Part shown: piece by piece, positions 26,884 through 35,741 of the stretch | Position numbering within the stretch: position 1 is the first letter of the stretch | How the letters are laid out: each line of letters begins with the position of its first letter | Assembly (NCBI RefSeq): GCF_000368565.1 | Contig: NZ_KB849549.1 | Span: forward strand, 310,001-374,000 | Direction: 5' to 3' | Length of the DNA: 64,000 nucleotides | DNA from: Acinetobacter gerneri DSM 14967 = CIP 107464 = MTCC 9824 | GTDB taxonomy: Bacteria; Pseudomonadota; Gammaproteobacteria; Pseudomonadales; Moraxellaceae | Made by a program: the position numbers and the translations under genes | Notes under the pieces: generated by a model | The model's database searches: none | Told to the model about the DNA's origin: nothing | The model's input: the letters and a program-made list of their open reading frames with translations, nothing else

Positions 26884-27285
26884 ATGTTAAAGGAATTGAA
26901 CCATTTGACATTAGCTGTATCAAGTGTCGATCAAAGCTTTAATTTTTATCGTCATATTTTAGGCTTTAAGCCCGTTGCTAAATGGGATACTGGCGCATAT
27001 TTGACACTGAATACACTATGGCTATGTTTATCCCAAGATCAAGTTTGTAGATACAATGATTATACTCATTATGCTTTTAGCATAGACCACGAGCTTATAG
27101 ATGAATTTATAAATAAAATCAGAAATGAAAAAATTCCTGAATGGAAAGACAATACAAGCGAAGGTAAATCAATTTATTTTTTAGATCCTAATGGACACAA
27201 ACTTGAAGCCCATGTTGGCAATTTAGCAACACGTATACGTGAATGTAAAAAAAGACCATATTCAAATATGGTCTTTTTCGACTAA
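26884..27285 (+). CDS. fosA: FosA-family fosfomycin thiol transferase-like protein
   Basis: A 133-aa vicinal-oxygen-chelate protein very similar in layout to FosA, which adds glutathione to fosfomycin. Metal ligands H7 (LNHLTLAV), H62 (YTHYAFS) and E108 (HKLEAHVG) are present, as are T9, K88, the potassium-loop SEGKS (92-96), Y98 and R117, matching substrate contacts in characterised FosA. It ends in a PYSNMVFFD tail like the family. The start is set at ATG 26884. The last codons also encode the parE terminator. Activity is likely but untested; glutathione synthesis genes are present in the window. Confidence 0.85.
   Translation: MLKELNHLTLAVSSVDQSFNFYRHILGFKPVAKWDTGAYLTLNTLWLCLSQDQVCRYNDYTHYAFSIDHELIDEFINKIRNEKIPEWKDNTSEGKSIYFLDPNGHKLEAHVGNLATRIRECKKRPYSNMVFFD
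27247..27278 (-). terminator. parE terminator lying inside the fosA-like coding sequence
   Basis: Inverted repeat with arms 27249-27262 and 27265-27278 (AAAAAGACCATATT / AATATGGTCTTTTT). On the minus strand it ends in seven T and lies 30 nt beyond the parE stop. It is within the final codons (KKRPYSNMVFF) of the plus-strand fosA-like gene. Confidence 0.8.
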
Positions 27286-27307
27286 AAGGGCTGTATTTAC
27301 GTCACTT

Positions 27308-29188
27308 TTATGCGCCTAAATCTGCCAAATTACCTTTTTGTTCTAACCAATGCTTACGATCGCTCGAACGTTTTTTGGCAAGCAATTTATCCAATAAACC
27401 AGCAGTAAACTGGATATCATCCAAATCTAGCTGCACCAGACGACGAGTATTTGGATCCATCGTAGTTTCACGAAGTTGGCTCGCATTCATTTCACCCAAT
27501 CCTTTAAATCGAGTAATCTGCGGATTTTTAGTCTTAGCTTTCTTTAAGATAGTTTCTAACTCATCATCATCAAGTGCATAGTGTACGTCTTTTCCGTCAT
27601 CTATACGGAACAAAGGCGGCATTGCCACATATAAATGCCCTTCTTCAACGAGGGTATGGAAATGTTTAACAAACAACGCACACAACAAAGTCGCGATATG
27701 CAAACCATCCGAATCGGCATCGGCTAAAATACAAATTTTACCGTAACGTAGTTCAGATAAATCATCACTGCCAGGATCGACACCAATCGCAATGGCAATG
27801 TCATGAACCTCTTGCGATGCCAACACCTCATCAGATGAGACTTCCCATGTATTTAAAATTTTCCCACGTATCGGCATGATCGCTTGGAAATTTTTATCAC
27901 GTGCTTGTTTCGCTGAACCGCCTGCAGAATCCCCTTCCACGATAAAAAGTTCAGATTCTTCAAGGGTATGTCCTACGCAATCCGCCAATTTACCCGGTAA
28001 CGCAGGTCCCGCTACAATTTTTTTACGTTCAACTTTTTTAGCGGCTTTTAAACGACGACCCGCTTTAGAAATCGCCATTTCAGCCAATTGCATCGCAACT
28101 TCTGAGTTTTGGTTTAGCCATAATGCAAAAGCATCTTTGGCAATATTCAATACGATATTGGAAGCTTCACGGCTCGACAAACGCTCTTTGGTTTGTCCTG
28201 AAAATTGTGGTTCTTGGAATTTGAGTGACAGGATATAGTTGACACCATCCCAAACATCTTCTGCTGAAAGTTTCAAGTTACGTGGCAATAAATTACGTAA
28301 CTCACAAAACTCGCGCATCGCATCGGTCACGCCTGAACGCAGACCATTGACATGTGTACCGCCTTGCGCTGTTGGAATCAAGTTGACATAGCTTTCTTGG
28401 ATTTGCTCACCACCCTCAGCATTCCAACAAATAGCAAACTCTGCACTGGCACGTTCAGCTTCACCTGTTGCGACAAAAGCAAGTTCTGGGACGATTTCTC
28501 GGTCTTGCAATTCATCCATCAAATAATCAACCAAACCATTTTCAAACTGCCATTCCACAGTTTCATTGTTGATTTGATCATTGAAAGTAATGTGCAAGCC
28601 TGCTGCAAGTACCGCTTTGGCTTTTAAATTGTGCTTCAGTGCTTTGATGGCAAATTTTGGACTATCAAAATATTTTTCTTCAGGCCAGAAACGTACTGTT
28701 GTTCCTGTAGCACGTTTCGGTGCTTTACCTTCTAAAACTTCAAGCGGTCCAACAGGTTCGCCACGCTCAAATGCCATTTTATACAGGTTACCCTGACGCT
28801 GTACTTCGACCTCAACACGTGTCGATAAGGCATTGACGACAGAAATCCCGACACCATGCAAACCACCCGAAAATTGGTAGTTATCAGTGCTAAATTTACC
28901 GCCAGCATGTAATTTAGTGAGGATAATTTCGATCCCGCTTTGTCCGTATTCTGGGTGAATATCGACAGGCATACCACGACCATTATCTTCTACAGCCAAA
29001 GACCCATCTTTATAAACCGTGACAACGATTTTATCTGCATGCCCAGCAAGTGCCTCATCGACAGCATTATCAATTACCTCTTGCGCCAAATGGTTTGGGC
29101 GTGTGGTATCGGTATACATGCCCGGGCGACGACGCACAGGATCTAAACCAGATAAAACTTCGAGTGATTGAGCCGTATATTGAGACAC
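27308..29188 (-). CDS. parE: DNA topoisomerase IV subunit B
   Basis: ATPase subunit of the chromosome-decatenating type II topoisomerase. The 626-aa protein shows GHKL motifs (DNAVDEALAGHAD, EDNGRGMPVDIHP, GGLHGVGISVVNALS), the transducer region, the TOPRIM block PGKLADCVGH with EGDSAGGSAKQARD and DADSDGLHIATLL, and the C-terminal ITRFKGLGEMN segment. It is a quinolone and coumarin target family. It lies 17 nt after yqiA, the same pairing as in Escherichia coli. Confidence 0.97.
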   Translation of the reverse strand: MSQYTAQSLEVLSGLDPVRRRPGMYTDTTRPNHLAQEVIDNAVDEALAGHADKIVVTVYKDGSLAVEDNGRGMPVDIHPEYGQSGIEIILTKLHAGGKFSTDNYQFSGGLHGVGISVVNALSTRVEVEVQRQGNLYKMAFERGEPVGPLEVLEGKAPKRATGTTVRFWPEEKYFDSPKFAIKALKHNLKAKAVLAAGLHITFNDQINNETVEWQFENGLVDYLMDELQDREIVPELAFVATGEAERASAEFAICWNAEGGEQIQESYVNLIPTAQGGTHVNGLRSGVTDAMREFCELRNLLPRNLKLSAEDVWDGVNYILSLKFQEPQFSGQTKERLSSREASNIVLNIAKDAFALWLNQNSEVAMQLAEMAISKAGRRLKAAKKVERKKIVAGPALPGKLADCVGHTLEESELFIVEGDSAGGSAKQARDKNFQAIMPIRGKILNTWEVSSDEVLASQEVHDIAIAIGVDPGSDDLSELRYGKICILADADSDGLHIATLLCALFVKHFHTLVEEGHLYVAMPPLFRIDDGKDVHYALDDDELETILKKAKTKNPQITRFKGLGEMNASQLRETTMDPNTRRLVQLDLDDIQFTAGLLDKLLAKKRSSDRKHWLEQKGNLADLGA

Positions 29189-29204
29189 GTTCTTCGATTT
29201 CCTT

Positions 29205-29789
29205 TTATTTTATGGAATAGGATAAAAATTCGAGTAGCAAAGGTATTTTTTTGGAAAAATCATCCATCGCATGATTGCCGTGCATGTCTACAATAGTCAT
29301 GGACATGTTTGGTGCTGCACTATAATACCGCTCTGCTTCACGATAATCCAAAACTTCATCACCTTGTTGCAATAAAAGTAATATTTTGTCTGCATCTTGC
29401 ACAAAAGGGACTGCTATTTTGGCCAAGTGATCAAGTTGTGAATCATCGAGTTGCCAATTATCCGTCACATTGAACGGCAATTGCTGCTCTGTAAAGAGAG
29501 ATCTAAACAATGCCCATGGTCGCATAGCTGGATTGATCAAAACAGCGGGGACGCCATGCTTAGCGACCAGTTGTGTCGCATAAAACCCACCTAAACTACT
29601 TCCGACAAGCGCAACATCTTGCAAACTTTCAATTAAATTTGAAACTTTGTCCAATGCTTGTTCAGGATGCATATTGAGATCAGGCAAATAAACCTGATGT
29701 CCTGTATTTTCCTGACAATACTGTTTGAGTTGCTGCCCCTTAATCGAAAGAGCACTGCTTAAAAAGCCATGTAAATAAATAATATTCAT
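29205..29789 (-). CDS. yqiA: YqiA-type esterase
   Basis: A 194-aa alpha/beta hydrolase of the YqiA/UPF0227 family. Features are the N-terminal YLHGFLSSALSIKGQQL (oxyanion region), nucleophile S65 in VGSSLGGFYA, D near QQGDEVLDY and the terminal catalytic His in MHGNHAMDD. E. coli YqiA hydrolyses short acyl esters and CoA thioesters; the physiological role is unclear. It forms a two-gene operon with parE, 17 nt apart. Confidence 0.9.
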   Translation of the reverse strand: MNIIYLHGFLSSALSIKGQQLKQYCQENTGHQVYLPDLNMHPEQALDKVSNLIESLQDVALVGSSLGGFYATQLVAKHGVPAVLINPAMRPWALFRSLFTEQQLPFNVTDNWQLDDSQLDHLAKIAVPFVQDADKILLLLQQGDEVLDYREAERYYSAAPNMSMTIVDMHGNHAMDDFSKKIPLLLEFLSYSIK

Positions 29790-30036
29790 TCAGAATGGAT
29801 TGCAAATTTCTGTTAAGTGTTTTAATTTTTAATGTGATCAATTTCACGAAATTGTTTCAATTTGTACTAGATTTCTGATTGTCAGACAAAAAATACAAAA
29901 CTTGAGCAAAATCATCGCTATCTTAATCTTCTATGCAGAAATAGAAAAGTCAGAGATGATTTAGTGCAATTTATACATTGATCGGCATCAAAAATAAATA
30001 GCAAACGATCATCAAATGGAATTTAGGATAAAAATA

Positions 30037-31368
30037 ATGCCAAGCTTAACTCCCCTACACGAAACCTATTGTAAATGGGACCGCTCCCCACCGAGTCAAG
30101 CGGATGTGCTAGAAGGTTTGGCACAGTTGATGAGTACCCGTTTAGGCAGTGTTGTGCATGAATTGGTACAAGCGATTCAACGTGAAATGTTGTTAAGTAT
30201 TTTTGGTGTAAATAAGCAAGCCTCTAAGAAATTCCAAAAAATTCCTTATGTTGAAAAGCTTTATCAGTTTGCATTTAGCTCAATGGAAAATTATGGCTAT
30301 TATTTTCTAGCACCGATGTTTCGTAAAATCATTGAACGCTTTCCAAAATTGCATGATAAACCGTTGACGCCTGCTATGACATTTTGGGTCAGTGCCTTAA
30401 ATGGTGTGCTTGGTGATTATTTGCTTGCTCATCAAAATCCTTTGGCGCTCTCGCCTGTACTCTATGACCATTATGGTGCATTGCAACAAGGTGATTTGGC
30501 AGGGCGTGTGGTGATTTTCAGTCATGGTTTATGCATGAACCATTTAGATTGGTCCAATAGCAAACATCCCGGTATTCCTGAAAAATTATTGGCGCAACGT
30601 GATCACAACACCATGCTGTATTTCCACTACAACACGGGTCGTCGTATTTCTGCCAATGGTCGTAGCCTGTCCAATATTTTAGATGATTTGGTCAAACGCA
30701 ATCCGCGTATTACCAGTATTGATCTGATTGGACATAGTATGGGCGGACTGGTTTCTCGTAGTGCCTTATTTTATGGCAAACAAAATATGACACAGTGGTT
30801 CCATATGGTTGAGAACTTGGTGTGCATTGGCTCGCCACATCATGGTGCGGTTTTAGAGCGTTTTGGCTACGCATTACAAGACCAAATTGGACGTTTCCCT
30901 TTGGTCAAAGTCTTTAGTCACGTGGTCAATATTCGTAGTAATGGTATTTTAGACCTGCGTTTTGGTAGTGTCCGTGACGATGACTGGGAGCACAATCCAG
31001 CTCGAATTGGTTTTATGGATGACAACCGAAAACCTGCCCCTCTCCCATCGCATATCAACACCTTTTTTATTGCTGGGACGCTTGAGCTAGAAAATAAAAA
31101 GAATAAAACCCTAAAAGTGATTGGGGATTATTTGGTGAGTTTAAAAAGTGCTTTAGGTGATCATCCAAATCCACGTTTTAAATTGAAAATTCCAGAATCT
31201 CATAAAGCCATTTTCTACGGCTTAAATCATTTTGAAATCCAGTATCACTTAAGCGTTGCAGAACAAGTCGCAAAATGGTTCTATCCACGCCATGATGAAC
31301 TTGCTGAAGAACAGATTCGTAAATATTTGATTAAATTAGAAACCATGCAAGGCATCGTAGAAACTTAA
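30037..31368 (+). CDS. Lipase-like alpha/beta hydrolase (443 aa)
   Basis: The N-terminal 150 residues are largely helical (residues 24-135). They are followed by a hydrolase domain with VVIFSHGLCMNHLDWS, nucleophile S234 in IGHSMGGLVSRSALF and the surrounding pattern of PGAP1/triacylglycerol-lipase-like proteins. A FYGLNHFEIQYHLSV segment near residue 390 probably holds the catalytic His. It is predicted cytosolic since no signal is seen. The start at 30037 has AGGA 8 nt upstream; an ATG seven codons earlier is the alternative. Substrate unknown. Confidence 0.82.
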   Translation: MPSLTPLHETYCKWDRSPPSQADVLEGLAQLMSTRLGSVVHELVQAIQREMLLSIFGVNKQASKKFQKIPYVEKLYQFAFSSMENYGYYFLAPMFRKIIERFPKLHDKPLTPAMTFWVSALNGVLGDYLLAHQNPLALSPVLYDHYGALQQGDLAGRVVIFSHGLCMNHLDWSNSKHPGIPEKLLAQRDHNTMLYFHYNTGRRISANGRSLSNILDDLVKRNPRITSIDLIGHSMGGLVSRSALFYGKQNMTQWFHMVENLVCIGSPHHGAVLERFGYALQDQIGRFPLVKVFSHVVNIRSNGILDLRFGSVRDDDWEHNPARIGFMDDNRKPAPLPSHINTFFIAGTLELENKKNKTLKVIGDYLVSLKSALGDHPNPRFKLKIPESHKAIFYGLNHFEIQYHLSVAEQVAKWFYPRHDELAEEQIRKYLIKLETMQGIVET

Positions 31369-31397
31369 AGATAATTGCGTGTCGCTCTTTAAGTTTT
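31361..31397. terminator. Possible terminator overlapping the hydrolase stop codon
   Basis: AAACTTAAAG/CTTTAAGTTT 10-bp inverted repeat with a 16-nt loop, containing the TAA of the plus-strand hydrolase and lying 24 nt past the convergent SH3b gene. The stem is AT-rich, so strength is uncertain. Confidence 0.5.
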
Positions 31398-31420
31398 AAT
31401 CGCGTTGATCATTGGATAGA

Positions 31421-32146
31421 TTAAATCTGATCTGACCATGCTTGGATGGTTTTCACTTGCCCATTGTCTATGTGAATCATCAAATTGTATTGTGCTGCTC
31501 CACCGATAGAAAGTGTATTTAAAATATAAAGCTCATTATTTTTGCTATAAATTTCACTTTGTTCAAAATCATATTTTGCGCCCAACCGATCTTTTGGGAA
31601 AAAATATTGCTGTAATTTTTCTGCAGGAATCACGATCGTTTTGCCATTCCAAACGATATCAATCTGTTTGAACTGCAAGGCATGATTTGGGATTTCTCCA
31701 TCCGTGCCCCAAAAAATTTGATTTTTATAATGGGTATAGCCAGTTTCAGCTGAATCTGCTTTTTTACTTTTTTTGAAATCTTGAAGCTTAAATTCGGCAG
31801 GTTTGACTTTTAAGGTCACCGTATTTTGAGCTAAGCGGTACACAGCCTGATCAGCAGAATGCCCTGTCAATTTCCATCGTTGAAAATCTTTAAAAGGATT
31901 GATTCGGCTTTGGTGAACATAGCCACCATCTTTGAGCTGAGAAGCAATGACCCAAACAAAGTTGGACTGCCCATCATGTACGGATACGACAGTTCCATTG
32001 TTCAGTCGTCCAATCACACCCGATTGTAATGATGCTTCATCTCGAACATTTACGTAGCCATCTTTATCTGAGATGAGCGCAAACTCGGCCAAACATAGGC
32101 TGGGTATCATGCCCAATCCAAGCAAAAACAATGTTATTTTTCTCAT
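31421..32146 (-). CDS. Secreted SH3b-domain protein
   Basis: A 241-aa protein starting MRKITLFLLGLGMIPSLCLAEF, a signal peptide, followed by a bacterial SH3 domain (about 23-80: ISDKDGYVNVRDEASLQSGVIGRLNNGTVVSVHD). The C-terminal 150 residues (HSADQAVYRLAQNTVTLKVKPAEFKL onward) match no family I know. SH3b domains often bind peptidoglycan, so a periplasmic role is likely. ATG 32161 is a longer in-frame alternative. Function unknown. Confidence 0.75.
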   Translation of the reverse strand: MRKITLFLLGLGMIPSLCLAEFALISDKDGYVNVRDEASLQSGVIGRLNNGTVVSVHDGQSNFVWVIASQLKDGGYVHQSRINPFKDFQRWKLTGHSADQAVYRLAQNTVTLKVKPAEFKLQDFKKSKKADSAETGYTHYKNQIFWGTDGEIPNHALQFKQIDIVWNGKTIVIPAEKLQQYFFPKDRLGAKYDFEQSEIYSKNNELYILNTLSIGGAAQYNLMIHIDNGQVKTIQAWSDQI

Positions 32147-32182
32147 ACTATTTCCACTCAATTTTCTTTTTAGTTTATAAAA

Positions 32183-32208
32183 AAAACCAGCTCAAATGAA
32201 CTGGTTTT
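32183..32208 (-). terminator. Terminator of dsbB
   Basis: AAAACCAG/CTGGTTTT stem with a 10-nt loop and a T run on the minus strand, 16 nt after the dsbB stop. Confidence 0.75.
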
Positions 32209-32223
32209 ATATAGATACTGAGA

Positions 32224-32730
32224 TTATGCAGTTGCAGGATATTTACGGAAAAGTTGCCACAAACAAATAATTGCAAGGAAACTAAAAAAGACCAAAGACC
32301 AAACTGCAAGAGACTGCCCTAAGAATGTCCAATCAACCACAGCACATTCACCAGAACCTGATAAGACTTCTTTGAGTACTGTTTGCATAGGCAAAGCATC
32401 TACCAAATAATCGAGTCCTGGACCACAGCTTGGCACTTGATCTTTTGGCAAATGCTGTAACCAAACCTGACGCGCAGCTACACCAACCGACCAGCCTATA
32501 CCCGCAGTGGCAAGCAAAGTATAAATACGTTTTAAGGCATTTGATTTTGGATTGTGCAAAAATGCAATGAGTGCAAATAAGCCCATTGCCATCAATCCAA
32601 CCCGCTGAAAAATACATAGAGGGCACGGTTCTAGACCATTGTTATGCTCTAAAAACAAAGCAAATGCCATACCCACGACACAAGCTAAAAATAAAAAACC
32701 ACTGACGACGCGATAACTACCCCAATTCAT
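32224..32730 (-). CDS. dsbB: Disulfide bond formation protein B
   Basis: Inner-membrane quinone reductase that reoxidises DsbA. The 168-aa protein has four hydrophobic segments, the first redox pair C36-P-L-C39 and the second pair C102 and C129 in the second periplasmic loop (VPSCGPGLDY and GSGECAVVDW). An R in the conserved FQR following CxxC is present for quinone interaction. It begins 30 nt after gshA, which may make it part of one transcript joining two thiol-redox genes. Confidence 0.95.
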   Translation of the reverse strand: MNWGSYRVVSGFLFLACVVGMAFALFLEHNNGLEPCPLCIFQRVGLMAMGLFALIAFLHNPKSNALKRIYTLLATAGIGWSVGVAARQVWLQHLPKDQVPSCGPGLDYLVDALPMQTVLKEVLSGSGECAVVDWTFLGQSLAVWSLVFFSFLAIICLWQLFRKYPATA

Positions 32731-32760
32731 GGATCCAGCCTCAAATATTTTTTAAATACG

Positions 32761-34338
32761 TTATCTAAAACGAGCAAGGTACTCATCAAAACCGATATCA
32801 CTATCATTTTCGAGTGTTTGTTGCTCTTGCAAAGAACTATCTGTTAATCCATCAAAATACGCTAAAGTTTCTGCACTTAAAACATGTTGTTCGTAACTGC
32901 TTGCATGTTGATGTGCCATCACACTACCAAAACTCCAAGTACCATTTTGACGCAGCGTATCTTGGATCACTTGAGCAGAAAGCGTTTCATCAACTTCATC
33001 AATTCGTTCAAGCATCACTTTCATCGCTTGACGATAAATATCAGTAGCATAGGTTTGATCTAGTAAATCAGCCAAAGGTTGCATCGCTGTGACATGTTGC
33101 AGTGCCCAAGCTTCAATCGGTTGTGCTTCATGCAAACCTTGAATGGTGGCATTTGGCGCACGACCACGATTGACGACTTCGTTTTGATTTTTCTCGATAA
33201 TTTCTTGTTCATGTTCCAATAAATCTGGGCTTTCAGTAAACAAGCAATACAAGGCTAATACTTCTAAAAATGCAGCAGTATTTTCATTGATCCCGATCGG
33301 GCTATATGGATTGACGTCAACAGCACGAAGCTCGACGTAACCAACACCTCGTTTTGCCAAAGCTTCCGAAGGTGTTTCGCCATCTTTTGGCACCTGTTTT
33401 GGACGAACAAGGCTGTAATACTCATTTTCAATCTGTAAAACATGATCATTGATTTGGATCGGCTGACCATTTTCATCATTTAAACCTAAACGACTAAATG
33501 GCGTATAAGGTGTATGCACAGCTTTTTGCAGTCCATCAAGATAACCACATAGGTTGTTATAATGGATACCTAGCTGTTTTTGTGCAGAGTTTTGGTAGCC
33601 AAAACGTCCCATACGTAGCGCAGTCGCATAAGGTAAAAATAATGTTCCTTTGACCAATGGCAACAACTGATGCTCACGTCCAGTCATAAAACATTTACAA
33701 ACCGAAGGACTTGCCCCGACTAAAAACATCACCAATGGAGTCAAACGGATAAAATTACGAATCAAACCGAAATAGCGGTGGCTACGATAATCTTGCAAAG
33801 AAAGTGCTTTAAGCGCTTCATCTGTTTCGTGTTGTTGTAAGGCTTCAAAGACTTGATCTGGGAATGAAACATTATAATGAACCCCAGAAATCGTCTGCAT
33901 ACGGCGACCATAACGGACACCTAAACCACGACGATACAAGGTCTTAAATTGACCGATATTTGAACGGCCATACTGCGCTAGACGAATATTTTCTTCTTTA
34001 TCATCGAGCATACATGGCATCGACAAAGGCCACAATTTTTCATCATTTTCTAAATGACGGTGCACATAAGCATGAATATCAGCAAGATAGCTTAACGCTT
34101 CAGGAATAGTTTCTTTAGGCGGAGTAATAAACTCCATCAATGCTTCAGAATAGTCCGTCGTGATATGCGGATGCGTTAATGCAGAACCTAAGCTTTTAGG
34201 ATGGTCTGCTTGCGATAGAAAACCATTACTTTGCATACGCAGGCTTTCACGTTCAATACCACGTAACATTCCTTTGAACAACGCAGAATCAACCCAAGTC
34301 GGTAAAATTGATTGAGATTTCGATTCAGGTAGACTCAT
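32761..34338 (-). CDS. gshA: Glutamate--cysteine ligase
   Basis: First and rate-limiting enzyme of glutathione synthesis, class 1 (proteobacterial) type, 525 aa. Motifs include RGIERESLRM at the N-terminus, DYSEALMEFITPP, LSMPCMLDD, QTISGVHYNVSFPD, LGASPSVC-like VGASPSVCKCF, and YVELRAVDVNPYSPIGI. The start MSLPESKSQSILPTWVD at 34338 fits family length. It lies upstream of dsbB on the same strand. Confidence 0.96.
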   Translation of the reverse strand: MSLPESKSQSILPTWVDSALFKGMLRGIERESLRMQSNGFLSQADHPKSLGSALTHPHITTDYSEALMEFITPPKETIPEALSYLADIHAYVHRHLENDEKLWPLSMPCMLDDKEENIRLAQYGRSNIGQFKTLYRRGLGVRYGRRMQTISGVHYNVSFPDQVFEALQQHETDEALKALSLQDYRSHRYFGLIRNFIRLTPLVMFLVGASPSVCKCFMTGREHQLLPLVKGTLFLPYATALRMGRFGYQNSAQKQLGIHYNNLCGYLDGLQKAVHTPYTPFSRLGLNDENGQPIQINDHVLQIENEYYSLVRPKQVPKDGETPSEALAKRGVGYVELRAVDVNPYSPIGINENTAAFLEVLALYCLFTESPDLLEHEQEIIEKNQNEVVNRGRAPNATIQGLHEAQPIEAWALQHVTAMQPLADLLDQTYATDIYRQAMKVMLERIDEVDETLSAQVIQDTLRQNGTWSFGSVMAHQHASSYEQHVLSAETLAYFDGLTDSSLQEQQTLENDSDIGFDEYLARFR

Positions 34339-34541
34339 TCACTTGCTCACTTATTCTAAAGTTCTAACATCAACAATGTACTGCTCAGTATACCGTGATT
34401 TTTTCTTATCAATCCAATCTCACAGCGCATTTGCCATAAACAATGTTTGTCGCTCGGCATTTTTTATCACAAAGTTACTGTATAAGACACTGAAAATTTG
34501 TGATTTGATGGTATTAGACCCATAAAAGAATTGTTATATTT

Positions 34542-35081
34542 ATGAATTATCAAACTGTTTTAGACTTTTGGTTCAATCCTGAAAATAAAGCATTCTGGTT
34601 TGCTAAAAGTGAAGAATTTGATCAAAAGATTGCTGAGCAATTTCTAAAAACTTTAGAACAGGCAGCACAATGCGAACTGTTTACTTGGCGTGATACAGCT
34701 CAAGGTCGTCTTGCAGAGGTTATTGTTTTAGATCAATTTTCACGAAATTTATACCGTGAAAATGCAAAGTCTTTTGCACAAGATCCATTGGCTTTGGCTC
34801 TTGCTCAAGAAGCGATTCAACTCGGCTTAGACAACCAACTTGAAGCACAAGAACGCTCATTTTTATATATGCCATTTATGCATAGTGAATCAAAAATTAT
34901 TCACGCTGAAGCATTACAACTCTTTGAAAAACTGGGAAATCCGATTAACCTAGATTTTGAGAAAAAACACAAAGTGATTATTGATCGCTTTGGGCGTTAT
35001 CCGCATCGCAATCATATATTAGGTCGAGATTCGACAGAAGAAGAACTTGAGTTTCTCAAACAGCCGAACAGCAGTTTTTAA
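34542..35081 (+). CDS. DUF924 family protein
   Basis: A 179-aa soluble helical protein of the DUF924 family (TPR-like fold). It begins YQTVLDFWFNPENKAFWFAKSEEFDQKIAEQF and contains VLDQFSRNLYRENAKSFAQDPLALALA, FLYMPFMHSES and RYPHRNHILGRDSTEEELEFL, all hallmark blocks. The function is not established. It lies just upstream of a lipoprotein gene, 58 nt away, possibly co-transcribed. Confidence 0.92.
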   Translation: MNYQTVLDFWFNPENKAFWFAKSEEFDQKIAEQFLKTLEQAAQCELFTWRDTAQGRLAEVIVLDQFSRNLYRENAKSFAQDPLALALAQEAIQLGLDNQLEAQERSFLYMPFMHSESKIIHAEALQLFEKLGNPINLDFEKKHKVIIDRFGRYPHRNHILGRDSTEEELEFLKQPNSSF

Positions 35082-35139
35082 GCTAAAATATAATGAAATA
35101 ATGCGCGATAAAATGATGAACATCATCGGGGGGTACATG

Positions 35140-35727
35140 ATGAAGAATATATTTTTGGGACTGACTTTGGTCACAGCATTTGCCATGACTGGATGTGTGA
35201 CCACGCCATCCAAACCACGGACATTTGACCAACTGGGTCAATTTTCGACTTATCCATTAAACTCACAAACATATCGTGTCAGCTTTCAAGGCAATCCCAA
35301 TATGAGCTTTGGAATGGCTGAAGAAATTGCTCTGCTCAAATCAGCGCAAACAACGGTACTCAATGGCTTTCGCTATTTTAAAGTCATGGATGATCCGAGT
35401 AATCGCAGTCAGCAGCCACCTCGTCAAGCGGTGATCTACCCGACACCAAGCTATTATCCTTATGGACCTTATGGCTACAGACGTTTTGGTGGTCCAATGA
35501 TGTGGAATGATCCATTTTATGACATGCCAGAAGTGGTCAACATCGACCCTGTTCAGGTTTCCTATACCATTGAATGTTATCGTGACAATCAGAAAAAACC
35601 TGATGATGCATTTGATGCCAACATGATTTTACGATCTTTGGGACAAAAATATGGGCTTAGTCCGACAGGACAAGTGCTTTTACCTGAGCCTGCTGTTGTA
35701 CCATCACAGGCACCTGCCACAAAATAA
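35140..35727 (+). CDS. CC0125/CC1285-type lipoprotein
   Basis: A 195-aa lipoprotein. The start at 35140 (MKNIFLGLTLVTAFAMTGC) is chosen because a GGGGGG ribosome-binding stretch lies 6 nt upstream and it gives a proper type II signal with lipobox MTGC, C19. ATG 35137 is immediately before. The mature part has YRVSFQGNPNMSFGMAEEIALLKSAQTTVLNGFRYFKVMDD, the conserved block of this family, then a Tyr/Pro-rich loop. It is probably anchored in the outer membrane. Function unknown. Confidence 0.82.
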   Translation: MKNIFLGLTLVTAFAMTGCVTTPSKPRTFDQLGQFSTYPLNSQTYRVSFQGNPNMSFGMAEEIALLKSAQTTVLNGFRYFKVMDDPSNRSQQPPRQAVIYPTPSYYPYGPYGYRRFGGPMMWNDPFYDMPEVVNIDPVQVSYTIECYRDNQKKPDDAFDANMILRSLGQKYGLSPTGQVLLPEPAVVPSQAPATK

Positions 35728-35741
35728 AAATAGGATTGTGA

